A stretch of DNA of 64,000 bases, from positions 917,856 through 981,855 of the forward strand of contig NZ_FOYX01000001.1 in assembly GCF_900112245.1 (NCBI RefSeq), read 5' to 3'. Positions 8,576 through 16,249 of the stretch are shown one piece after another (position 1 is the stretch's first letter; each line of letters starts with the position of its first letter). The DNA is from Maribacter stanieri (GTDB lineage: Bacteria > Bacteroidota > Bacteroidia > Flavobacteriales > Flavobacteriaceae). Under the pieces are notes generated by a model. It was not told the origin of the DNA. It did no database searches and saw only the letters and a list, made by a program, of their open reading frames with translations. Both the position numbers and the translations under genes were made by a program.

Positions 8576-10423
8576 TTAAAGCATGGCACTTAATAATAAG
8601 GTACCAACAATCCATAGCACAAGAGAAATAACTCCTCCTATAACCAGAAAGTGTTTAAACTTATAAATTCCCATACTGTAGATAAGTGCGTTAGTTTGGT
8701 AGCCTAATGGTGTAAAAAAACTAAAGTTTGCAGCGAACATTACACAGAGTATAAAAGGTTTTGGGTCTAAGCTTAGACCGCTGGCTAATGAAATACCTAT
8801 AGGAGCCATAATAATGGCAGTGGCATTATTAGAAACTACACTGCTTAAAACCATGGTGGTTAAAAACAATAAACCAATAATAAATATTGGTTGTTGCCCA
8901 GCCATTAGCGCTAACAATTCCTCTGTAATCCACGTATCTGCTTTTGCATTACTCATGGCAATACCTAACGGTATCATTCCTGCCAATAAGAATATAATTT
9001 GCCAGTTTATCTTTTCATAAATGCGATTCAATTCTACACATTTAAAAAGTAGCATAGCTAGCGTTCCAGTAATTACACTAGTCATTACTTCAAACACACC
9101 AGTTGCTGCCATGGTTATGGTAGCAATAAGAATTAAGATGGATAAGTTTCTTTTAAATGGGGTAGCAGGTGTACGGCCTTCATATTGGTTCAATACAGCT
9201 AAATTATTACTGTTTTCAAAATTTGAAACATATTCAGGTTTGGTTTGAATCAATAGTCGGTCACCAACATGAAGTTTAGTAAATTCATGGTTACTTTGGT
9301 GTAATCGATTTTTAAGAATTCTTAGTTTTTTTCTTTTATTGACCGCTAATGGAATTGCCCTAGGGATCAACATAGTTTTTAGTTCAGATAGGTTTCTACC
9401 AAGAAACTTAGACCCAGGTAATAACAATAATTCTAATAGTAAGTTTTCGTCTTTTGTCTCGTTAGTGTCTTCATCTTTTTTATTGGAATCGCTTACCTTT
9501 TTTATTTGTGTGTTTTTGGTGGATTTGAAATGGTCTTTTTCTTCTAAATCAATTTCAAAATAACCTTCGCCACGCATTTTTTGAAGATTTTCTAAACTGC
9601 AATGCAAAAGAATAATATCGTTCGGCTTAATGAGTAAATCATGATTTAACAAGTTTTGGTCGTACCCATTACGTGTTAAACGCAAAACGGTGATATCCAC
9701 TTCTTTGAACATGAAGCTTTCACCAATGGGTTTTTCTGCCAAAGGGGAATCGGGTTCTATGGTCAAAGTTAATAGGTATCGATCTAGGTCATAATTATCA
9801 GACAGTTCGCCGTTGTCTTTTGGTAAAAAGCGATAAAAGAGTGCAATGATACCCATTGAAATGCCTAAGAAAGTAATCCCAAATAATGAGAATTCAAAAA
9901 AACCGAGTTTCTCGCCCGTGTATCTGGCAGCAATATTACTGACTAATAGGTTAGTTGAGGTACCCATTAAGGTACAGCTACCACCAAGAATACTAGCGAA
10001 GGAAATAGGTAGTAAAAGCTTACCTGGAGGCAATTGATACTTCTCTCGTAATTCTGCAACAATTTTTATAAATACAATGACTACAGCCGTTGAACTTACA
10101 AAGGCAGAAATACTACCGGCAATTAGCATAATGGCAACCATTGCTAATACTACGGGCCAGTTTTTTAAAATTTTTAATCCTTTGGCGAGATAGGATATTG
10201 CTCCGTTCTCTTCTAGACCTATTGCTAAAATCATTAAGCATAATATGGTAATGACCGCTTTGTTAGAGAATCCACTAACGGCTTCCTCCGGTGAAACCAA
10301 CCCTGTAAGTAATAAAGCGGCAATAATGCAGAAGGATATTTTATCCATCGGGAAAATCTCAAAAGCAAATAAGATAATTACCGCTGCGATTATTATGAAT
10401 ACACCTATGATTTCTATGGACAT
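8576..10423 (-). CDS. SLC13/DASS-type permease with two RCK_C (TrkA-C) domains
   Basis: A 615-residue inner-membrane transporter of the ion-transporter/DASS superfamily. Transmembrane helices occupy about residues 1-200 and 415-615. Between them lie two cytoplasmic RCK_C domains (about 220-290 and 330-405) separated by a charged Lys/Glu/Asp-rich spacer. The hairpin motifs SSTAVVIVF in the first half and SNNATAIIMAP in the second are the inverted-repeat substrate motifs of the family. Substrates of this subgroup (sulfate, dicarboxylate or others) are usually not assignable by sequence. It converges with the patatin gene. A REP-like palindrome lies upstream of its start. Confidence 0.88.
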   Translation of the reverse strand: MSIEIIGVFIIIAAVIILFAFEIFPMDKISFCIIAALLLTGLVSPEEAVSGFSNKAVITILCLMILAIGLEENGAISYLAKGLKILKNWPVVLAMVAIMLIAGSISAFVSSTAVVIVFIKIVAELREKYQLPPGKLLLPISFASILGGSCTLMGTSTNLLVSNIAARYTGEKLGFFEFSLFGITFLGISMGIIALFYRFLPKDNGELSDNYDLDRYLLTLTIEPDSPLAEKPIGESFMFKEVDITVLRLTRNGYDQNLLNHDLLIKPNDIILLHCSLENLQKMRGEGYFEIDLEEKDHFKSTKNTQIKKVSDSNKKDEDTNETKDENLLLELLLLPGSKFLGRNLSELKTMLIPRAIPLAVNKRKKLRILKNRLHQSNHEFTKLHVGDRLLIQTKPEYVSNFENSNNLAVLNQYEGRTPATPFKRNLSILILIATITMAATGVFEVMTSVITGTLAMLLFKCVELNRIYEKINWQIIFLLAGMIPLGIAMSNAKADTWITEELLALMAGQQPIFIIGLLFLTTMVLSSVVSNNATAIIMAPIGISLASGLSLDPKPFILCVMFAANFSFFTPLGYQTNALIYSMGIYKFKHFLVIGGVISLVLWIVGTLLLSAML

Positions 10424-10529
10424 AGCTAGTGAGCGTTGAAAATACTATCAAAGGTATTTTAACGTCCCAGATAGAATAACTCTATCGAATAAATTTTAGC
10501 TTTTAAAAGAGTAAATAGGAGGTAAAAAA

Positions 10530-10606
10530 AACGTCTTTGCATGGTACGAGGCAATCTGGTAGATAATAACAATTATTCAACAGATTGCCGCGTTCGCAAA
10601 GACGTT
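10530..10606. repeat. REP-like composite palindrome
   Basis: Outer arms AACGTCTTTGC (10530-10540) and GCAAAGACGTT (10596-10606) are perfect 11-base complements. Inner arms GCAATCTG (10551-10558) and CAGATTGC (10581-10588) are perfect 8-base complements. Unpaired blocks contain GGTACGAG and CGCGTTC. This resembles the CGTCnTTGCGA...GCAATCT palindromic repeats common in intergenic DNA of many bacteria (from memory, not searched). It sits between two same-strand genes and could also end transcription of the reductase gene. Only one copy was noticed in this window. Confidence 0.7.
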
Positions 10607-10631
10607 ACAATTAAGTTTGTTTAGCGCTTAT

Positions 10632-11681
10632 CTAAACATCATCATAATCTACCTTAATAGTAGGTGTAGTAGCGTGTGCTTGGCAGGTAAGAATAAATCC
10701 GTCTGCTATTTCCTTATCGGTTAGAATTTGGTTCATCATCATTTCTGCTTTTCCTTCAGTTACTTTAGCAATACAACTACTACATACTCCGCCTTGGCAT
10801 GAGTATGGCGCATCAATATTTTCTTTTAAAACAGCATCAAGAATTACTGTTTTCTTATCCATGGTAAACTGAAATTCTTCATCGTCAACAAGTACCGTAA
10901 CAGAAGTTTGGCCATCTACTTGTACCGGTAATTCCTCTTTTATTTCTGTTGGAGTAAAAAGTTCAAAATGGATTTTATCCTTTTCAACTTCATTTTCTAA
11001 TAAAGTGTCTTGTACCAAACGGATCATTTCTTCTGGTCCGCATAAATAGTAGCCATCAAAATCAACATCCTTATGCTTGTTCAATAGGGCATAATTGACG
11101 GTGGAAGTATCTATTCTACCGAATAAAGCCTTGTCTTCACGTGTTTGACTGTTGGTGAAGTATACAAAAAACCGATTGGCATATTCTAGTTCTAGTTTTA
11201 CCAAATCGGTGTAAAACATTGTCTCTTCGTATGATTTGTTTCCGTAAACCAAAACAAATTTGTTCTTAGGGTTACCATCTAAAACAGACTTTACAATACT
11301 CATTATAGGAGTAATACCACTACCTGCAGCAAAAGCTGCTATATTCTGAACATCTTTCGTTGTTTTAAAAACGAAACGACCTTCTGGCTCCATAACTTCT
11401 AGCGTATCACCAACTTTTAATTGTGAATTTGCGTAGTTAGAGAATCCGCCATTATCCACTTTTTTAATGCCAATGGTGATTCCGTCTTTTTCAGGAGAAG
11501 AACTAATAGAATATGCTCTTCTAAGTTCTTTACCTTTAATTTCTTTTTTTATGGTGATGTACTGACCTGCCGTAAAAGTGAAAGTCTGTGCCAATTCTTT
11601 CGGAATTGAAAATGTAACGGCAACTGAAGTTGGCGTTAATTTTTTAATATGTTTTACCGTTAATGGGTGAAAATGCGACAT
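10632..11681 (-). CDS. PaaE-like ferredoxin-NAD(P)H oxidoreductase (FAD + plant-type 2Fe-2S)
   Basis: A 349-residue cytoplasmic electron-transfer reductase. The FAD domain (about 1-100) has RRAYSISSSP; the NAD(P) domain (about 105-235) has GSGITPIMSI and the late YLCGPEEMI motif; the C-terminal ferredoxin domain (about 255-349) has the cluster ligands in CQGGVCSSC plus a distal LTCQA Cys. This order matches PaaE/PaaK and related reductases. No phenylacetate (paa) genes are nearby, so a general reductase role (flavohemoprotein-like or for an unlinked oxygenase) is equally likely. It is divergent from the YciI/ECF42 pair. Confidence 0.88.
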   Translation of the reverse strand: MSHFHPLTVKHIKKLTPTSVAVTFSIPKELAQTFTFTAGQYITIKKEIKGKELRRAYSISSSPEKDGITIGIKKVDNGGFSNYANSQLKVGDTLEVMEPEGRFVFKTTKDVQNIAAFAAGSGITPIMSIVKSVLDGNPKNKFVLVYGNKSYEETMFYTDLVKLELEYANRFFVYFTNSQTREDKALFGRIDTSTVNYALLNKHKDVDFDGYYLCGPEEMIRLVQDTLLENEVEKDKIHFELFTPTEIKEELPVQVDGQTSVTVLVDDEEFQFTMDKKTVILDAVLKENIDAPYSCQGGVCSSCIAKVTEGKAEMMMNQILTDKEIADGFILTCQAHATTPTIKVDYDDV

Positions 11682-11706
11682 ATGTTGGTTTCTTTAAATC
11701 GAATTA

Positions 11707-11714
11707 CAAAATTA
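11707..11714 (-). promoter_or_regulatory. -7 box of the reductase promoter
   Basis: On the minus strand this reads TAATTTTG, a perfect TAnnTTTG box, 25 bases before the reductase ATG. No TTG lies at the expected -33 distance. A leader of about 18-20 bases is predicted. Confidence 0.5.
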
Positions 11715-11835
11715 AGCATTGCTTTTACGATATAGAATGACATTTGTCAAAAAATCTGAATCTCTAAGTTTTTCAATGATAGATTCATCTAAATAATCCT
11801 TAATTTTTCTCTTTCGAAAAAAAAGTTCTAAAAAA

Positions 11836-11862
11836 TGTCCCTAATTTGATTTTGGTAACGTC
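11836..11862 (+). promoter_or_regulatory. ECF-type promoter (TGTCCC-N17-CGTC) of the YciI/ECF42 operon
   Basis: TGTCCC at 11836-11841 and CGTC at 11859-11862 are separated by 17 bases. ECF41/ECF42 target promoters described in the literature have TGTC-starting -35 and CGTC-like -10 elements, and these operons are commonly autoregulated (knowledge recalled). The site lies about 58 bases before the first start codon. An AGAACT/AGTTCT inverted repeat at 11878-11896 lies in the predicted leader. Autoregulation is an inference. Confidence 0.55.
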
Positions 11863-11920
11863 ATGGGGTAAACAATGAGAACTTAGAGCGAGTTCTATGT
11901 AAAATTAAAACAGTTAAATT

Positions 11921-12268
11921 ATGAAAGATTTTATGATGATTTTCATCGGTGCAGATTATCAAGAATTAGGTTTATCACCAGAACAACTACAAACACGAAT
12001 GGGTAAGTGGTTCGCTTGGAACGAAAAAATGCAAAAACAAGGAATTGTTAAGGGAGGTGAAGCTTTAGTACCTAGTGTAAAAAGAGTTTCTGGACCTAAA
12101 CGTACCGTAACTGATGCTCCTTTAATAGAAGGTAAAGAATTGATCGGTGGTTACTATATTGTACAGGCTGAAAATGCCGATGCAGTGGTTAAAATTGCCG
12201 AAGATTATCCAGATTATGATTTAGACGGAACTGTTGAAATCAGGGAAGTAATGGTTTTTGAACAATAA
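11921..12268 (+). CDS. YciI/DGPF-like protein partnered with ECF42 sigma factor
   Basis: A 115-residue protein with the ferredoxin-like alpha-beta fold of YCII/DGPF proteins. The start MKDFMMIFIG and the central block ending KELIGGYYIVQAENADAVV match the family, but the eponymous DGPF motif reads DAPL here. Such genes are the standard neighbours of ECF42 sigma factors, and the sigma gene begins 6 bases downstream. The biochemical role of the family is unknown; some members are probable oxidative-stress or small-molecule binding proteins. It is preceded by an ECF-type promoter, so it is probably a main target of the neighbouring sigma factor (inference). Confidence 0.88.
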   Translation: MKDFMMIFIGADYQELGLSPEQLQTRMGKWFAWNEKMQKQGIVKGGEALVPSVKRVSGPKRTVTDAPLIEGKELIGGYYIVQAENADAVVKIAEDYPDYDLDGTVEIREVMVFEQ

Positions 12269-12274
12269 TATATT

Positions 12275-13513
12275 ATGGAACATAATGTAGTAGACCATCT
12301 TTTTAGACATCATTACGGAAAGATGGTCGCTATTTTAACCCGGTTTTTTGGACTCTCTTATATTGAAACTATTGAAGATGCGGTACAGGATACCTTTATA
12401 AAAGCAACTTCGCAATGGCGAACTAAAATACCCGATAATCCAGAGGGATGGTTGAACCGAGTTGCCAAAAATAGAACCATTGATATTCTTCGTAGTATAC
12501 AGGCAGAAAAGAATAGAAACCTTAGCATTACAACTGGGGCATCATCTTTACAAATAGACGAACTGTTTTTAGATCATGAGGTTGCAGACAGTCAGTTGCG
12601 AATGATTTTTGTTGCCTGTCACCCAAGTTTACACCCCAGCGAACAAATAGCCTTTGCTTTAAAAACCATTTCTGGATTTAGTACTAAGGAAATCGCTGCC
12701 GCATTATTGACTAAAGAAGAAACAATTGTCAAACGATTGACCCGTGCTAAAAAATCTATTCGAGAAAATAACATTCAATTTAAATACCCAGCTCCCGAAG
12801 CTATTCCTGAAAGAATGGTACGAGTTATGGAAGTAATCTATTTGACATTTAATGAAGGCTTCCATTCTACAAACAAAGAAAAATTAATAAAAGAAGATTT
12901 GTGTGGAGAAGCTATTCGTCTTTGTCAATTACTTTTAAAAAAGGAACAATTTAGAAGTGGCAGTTTGTACGCACTTTTTGCATTGCTTTGTTTTCATATG
13001 TCACGACTAGAAAGCAAAGTTTCCTCTGATAATCAAATAGTTAATTTGAAGCATCAAGACCGTACCAAATGGTATTTTCTATTGATAAAGATGGGAAACA
13101 GCGCTATGCTTAAAGCTATGGATTATGATGACACGTCAGTTTATCATTATGAAGCTGCCATAGCCTCGGAACATTTAAATGCCAAAACATTTAAAGATAC
13201 CAATTGGAAAAACATCTCTTATTGGTACGAACAATTATATACGTTTGAACCTAATATGTTTACGTTGTTAAATCATGCAACAGTATGTCTTCAGTTAACT
13301 GATTTTGAAAAAACACATCAATTATTAAAAATAGTTGATGTTGCAGAACTTGGTCAAAGAGCCTATTTATATTACGGTTGTTATGCGGAATATTATATCA
13401 ATAAAGGAGAGAAAGAACTAGCAATTTCTTTTTTAGATAAAGCATTGCTGGAAACTTCGAATTCGCTAGAGAGAAATTTTTTGATGAAGAGGAGGGATGA
13501 TATAACTTGTTGA
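12275..13513 (+). CDS. ECF42-type RNA polymerase sigma factor with C-terminal TPR extension
   Basis: A 412-residue sigma factor, much longer than a normal ECF (about 180). Sigma region 2 occupies about 1-75 (IEDAVQDTFIKA, WLNRVAKNRTIDILR). Region 4 spans about 110-170 (FSTKEIAAALLTKEETIVKRLTRAKK). A DUF6596-like linker carries the conserved YLTFNEGFHS motif near 190-200. The rest is helical and TPR-like, ending near 412. In ECF42 proteins this extension replaces an anti-sigma factor in controlling activity (family knowledge). No anti-sigma gene is present here, in agreement. It forms an operon with the YciI-like gene. The inducing signal is not known. Confidence 0.92.
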   Translation: MEHNVVDHLFRHHYGKMVAILTRFFGLSYIETIEDAVQDTFIKATSQWRTKIPDNPEGWLNRVAKNRTIDILRSIQAEKNRNLSITTGASSLQIDELFLDHEVADSQLRMIFVACHPSLHPSEQIAFALKTISGFSTKEIAAALLTKEETIVKRLTRAKKSIRENNIQFKYPAPEAIPERMVRVMEVIYLTFNEGFHSTNKEKLIKEDLCGEAIRLCQLLLKKEQFRSGSLYALFALLCFHMSRLESKVSSDNQIVNLKHQDRTKWYFLLIKMGNSAMLKAMDYDDTSVYHYEAAIASEHLNAKTFKDTNWKNISYWYEQLYTFEPNMFTLLNHATVCLQLTDFEKTHQLLKIVDVAELGQRAYLYYGCYAEYYINKGEKELAISFLDKALLETSNSLERNFLMKRRDDITC

Positions 13514-13528
13514 TAATGAGTAATAAAT

Positions 13529-13603
13529 AATATAAGTAAGGTCTTGTTTAAAGATATATTCAATAAGTCTTGTAACAAACTCAAGATTTTTCTTACTTAT
13601 ATT
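13529..13603 (+). other. Long hairpin in the leader of the DUF5687 ABC transporter operon
   Basis: AATATAAGTAAG (13529-13540) and CTTACTTATATT (13592-13603) are perfect 12-base complements. Nested inside, TCTTG (13542-13546) pairs with CAAGA (13582-13586). GTCTTGT occurs twice (13541 and 13567). The element lies between the sigma factor stop and the permease start at 13625. There is no T-run after it, so it is not a simple terminator. Confidence 0.6.
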
Positions 13604-13624
13604 CTGAATACTAAAACCAACCGA

Positions 13625-15094
13625 ATGTTTAAACGTTTTTCTTCATTACAATGGAAATCCTTTTTTAGGTCTTCTAACCTTGGTAAAAGTCTGGGGATAA
13701 AAATAGTAATGGGCTTTTTTGGCGTATATATGCTTTTATCACTTGCTGCTACAGGTGCAGGAATGTACTTTATCTTAAAAGAAGTATTTCCAGATCAGAG
13801 CCCTATGTGGAGCATTAGTCAATATTTCATTTACTGGATTTTAATTGAATTATTTTTACGATACTTCATGCAGAAATTACCGGTGATGGATATAAAACCA
13901 TTCTTGACTACACCGGTCAAGAAAAGCACCATCGCACATTATATATTGGGAAGATCGGCGGCATCTATCTATAACTTATTGACACTATTCTTTGTTGTAC
14001 CCTTTGCAATTGTTTTATTGGTTAATGGCTACCCTGCAGTAAATGTTTTATTATGGATAGTGGGTATCATGGGTATTATACTTAGTATTAATTATGTTAA
14101 CCTGCTTGTAAATAAGAATGATAAAGTTCTTATTGGGATAGGAAGTATTCTTGCATTGGGATATGGATTGGATTATTTTGGAGTGTTCTCTGTTAAAGAG
14201 TTTTTTGCACCTGTTTTTCATGCGCTTTATGCATATCCAATTACGGTATTGATTCCGATTGCTTTAGCAGGAATTATATATTATGTCAATTTTAAATACC
14301 TACGAGATAAGATTTATCTAGATGCTAAGCTTCAATCGAAATCAGTAGAAGCAAATACTTCAGATATGTCTTGGACAAAGCGTTTTGGAGAAATGGGTTC
14401 TTTCTTGCAACTTGATTTAAAAATGATTTGGAGAAATAAACGAACCAAGTCTCAAGTATTTATTTCCTTACTTTTTGTTTTTTATGGCTTGGTGTTCTAT
14501 ACCGTGGAAGCCTATAGTAGTATGATGCCAATGAAAGCATTTGTTGGTGTATTTATGACAGGAATTTTCTTAAGTAATTTTGGTCAATTTATACCAGCTT
14601 GGGATAGTAGCTATTATAGTATGATGATGTCGCAAAACATACCAATGCGAAAGTATTTAGAATCTAAAGTTATTTTGATAACTGTAAGTGTTGTGGGTAT
14701 GTTTTTATTGACGATACCTTATGTTTACTTTGGTTGGGAGGCTTTAGCTATTAATTTTGGTTGCGCACTGTATAACTTAGGTGTAAATATACCGGTCATT
14801 TTATATTTTGGTTCATTCAACAAAAAAAGAATCGAATTGGATCAGAGTCCGTTTGGTAACATGCAGGGCGCAAGTGCTACTCAGTTTTTGGTAATGCTTC
14901 CGGTAATGGTGGTTCCAATAATTATCTTTTCCATCTTTTATTACATCTTTAATATAGAAGTTGCAGTCGGAGTATTATCGGTTCTAGGCATCATTGGTTT
15001 TGCCATGAAGAACTATTTACTAGGTTTAATTACGGAGCAGTACAAGAAAAAGAAATACGGAATGATTGCTGGTTTTAAAGAGAAGGCTAGTTAA
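13625..15094 (+). CDS. DUF5687 family ABC transporter permease
   Basis: A 489-residue polytopic inner-membrane protein with about ten to twelve hydrophobic helices. It begins MFKRFSSLQWKSFFRS, the usual start of DUF5687 proteins of Bacteroidota. An in-frame upstream extension to a TTG at 13544 exists but passes through the hairpin at 13529-13603 and lacks conserved character, so I chose the ATG at 13625. The C-terminus is Lys-rich and cytoplasmic. The neighbouring ATPase gene 56 bases downstream supports a two-gene ABC exporter. The substrate is unknown; such pairs are usually annotated as ABC-2-like exporters. Confidence 0.85.
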   Translation: MFKRFSSLQWKSFFRSSNLGKSLGIKIVMGFFGVYMLLSLAATGAGMYFILKEVFPDQSPMWSISQYFIYWILIELFLRYFMQKLPVMDIKPFLTTPVKKSTIAHYILGRSAASIYNLLTLFFVVPFAIVLLVNGYPAVNVLLWIVGIMGIILSINYVNLLVNKNDKVLIGIGSILALGYGLDYFGVFSVKEFFAPVFHALYAYPITVLIPIALAGIIYYVNFKYLRDKIYLDAKLQSKSVEANTSDMSWTKRFGEMGSFLQLDLKMIWRNKRTKSQVFISLLFVFYGLVFYTVEAYSSMMPMKAFVGVFMTGIFLSNFGQFIPAWDSSYYSMMMSQNIPMRKYLESKVILITVSVVGMFLLTIPYVYFGWEALAINFGCALYNLGVNIPVILYFGSFNKKRIELDQSPFGNMQGASATQFLVMLPVMVVPIIIFSIFYYIFNIEVAVGVLSVLGIIGFAMKNYLLGLITEQYKKKKYGMIAGFKEKAS

Positions 15095-15150
15095 GCTTTT
15101 TCAGTTTATAACATCACAATTCATCTCTAACAAATTAGAATAACAAGATT

Positions 15151-15870
15151 ATGATTACAATAGAAAATTTATCAAAAATATACGGTTCACAAAAAGTCCT
15201 TAATATCGAATCTTTAAACATTCCAACAGGGCAAAGCTTTGGTTTAGTAGGTAACAACGGTGCAGGTAAGACAACACTTTTTAGTTTGTTGCTAGATTTA
15301 ATACAACCTACTACTGGTTATATCATTAATAATGATGTTCAAGTAAACACCAGTGAAGATTGGAAACCGTTTACTTCATCGTTTATAGATGAAACGTTTT
15401 TAATTGGATATCTGACTCCCGAAGAGTATTTCTACTTTATAGGTGATCTTCGTGGTCAAAATAAAGCAGATGTAGATGCATTATTGGCACAGTATCAAGA
15501 TTTTTTCCACGGCGAAATTTTAGGTCAAAAGAAGTACTTGAGAGATTTATCTAAAGGAAATCAAAAGAAAGCTGGTATTGTAGCTTCATTTATTGGGAAC
15601 CCTAAAGTGGTTATTTTAGACGAGCCTTTTGCAAATTTGGATCCAACCACTCAAATTCGTTTAAAGCAAATTATTAAAGAACTGGCCGAACAAAAAGACG
15701 TAACCGTTTTAGTTTCTAGTCACGATCTAATTCACGTGACCGAAGTTTGCGAACGTATTGTGGTGTTGAACAAAGGTGAGGTGGTTAAAGATATAGAAAC
15801 ATCTGCTGAAACATTGAAAGAACTAGAGGTATTCTTTGGTGCGGAAAGTGCACAGGTAGTTATGGAATAA
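15151..15870 (+). CDS. ABC transporter ATP-binding protein
   Basis: A 239-residue nucleotide-binding subunit. Walker A GNNGAGKT is at 34-41, the signature motif LSKGNQKKAG near 133-142 (SKGNQ, a common variant of LSGGQ), Walker B VVILDEPF at 153-160, the D-loop ANLDP directly after, and the H-loop His in SSHD near 197. It energises the DUF5687 permease encoded just upstream (operon inference from spacing and strand). Length is normal for ABC-2 type ATPases. A terminator at 15982 ends the unit. Confidence 0.93.
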   Translation: MITIENLSKIYGSQKVLNIESLNIPTGQSFGLVGNNGAGKTTLFSLLLDLIQPTTGYIINNDVQVNTSEDWKPFTSSFIDETFLIGYLTPEEYFYFIGDLRGQNKADVDALLAQYQDFFHGEILGQKKYLRDLSKGNQKKAGIVASFIGNPKVVILDEPFANLDPTTQIRLKQIIKELAEQKDVTVLVSSHDLIHVTEVCERIVVLNKGEVVKDIETSAETLKELEVFFGAESAQVVME

Positions 15871-16249
15871 ATAGAGGATTATATGTCCTTTAGAGTGCAG
15901 TCGAGAACTACTTGTAGTTGAAAAATCAATTAGATTTCGATTTTCCTAAATTAGACAAACTGCATTATACACAAAACTTATAAAACCGACCCAATGGTCG
16001 GTTTTTCATTTCTATCATTTTAACCGATGTAATATAAATTCCGATAAAGATGTTATTCGCTAGATAAAGTGCAAGAAATTGAATTGCGCTTCACAATTTT
16101 GACTCAGAACAAACTACTTGGTCGGTAAAATTTAATGGTATAAGTTTAGAAGTGATGTAAATGCTTAAAAATAAATATGCGGTTTACCGATGAACGGCAT
16201 AATATTCTGGTTGTTTTTAAGTTAAACATACATACGTAGATCATCTATT
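15871..16249. other. Intergenic region between ABC operon and sprE
   Basis: This 379-base stretch holds the ABC operon terminator at 15982-16006. The remainder is AT-rich. I found no perfect TAnnTTTG box; TATTTTG overlaps the sprE TTG start codon itself. No convincing small ORF or RNA gene was seen. Confidence 0.4.
15982..16006 (+). terminator. Intrinsic terminator after the DUF5687 ABC operon
   Basis: AAAACCGACC (15982-15991) pairs perfectly with GGTCGGTTTT (15996-16005) around a CAAT loop and runs into five T. The ACCGACC...GGTCGGT core recurs in the trpS terminator at 38101. Confidence 0.85.

Noticed and set aside
13544..13624. TTG-started extension of the DUF5687 permease
   Set aside because: Reads through the paired leader; the protein family begins at MFKRFSSLQW.
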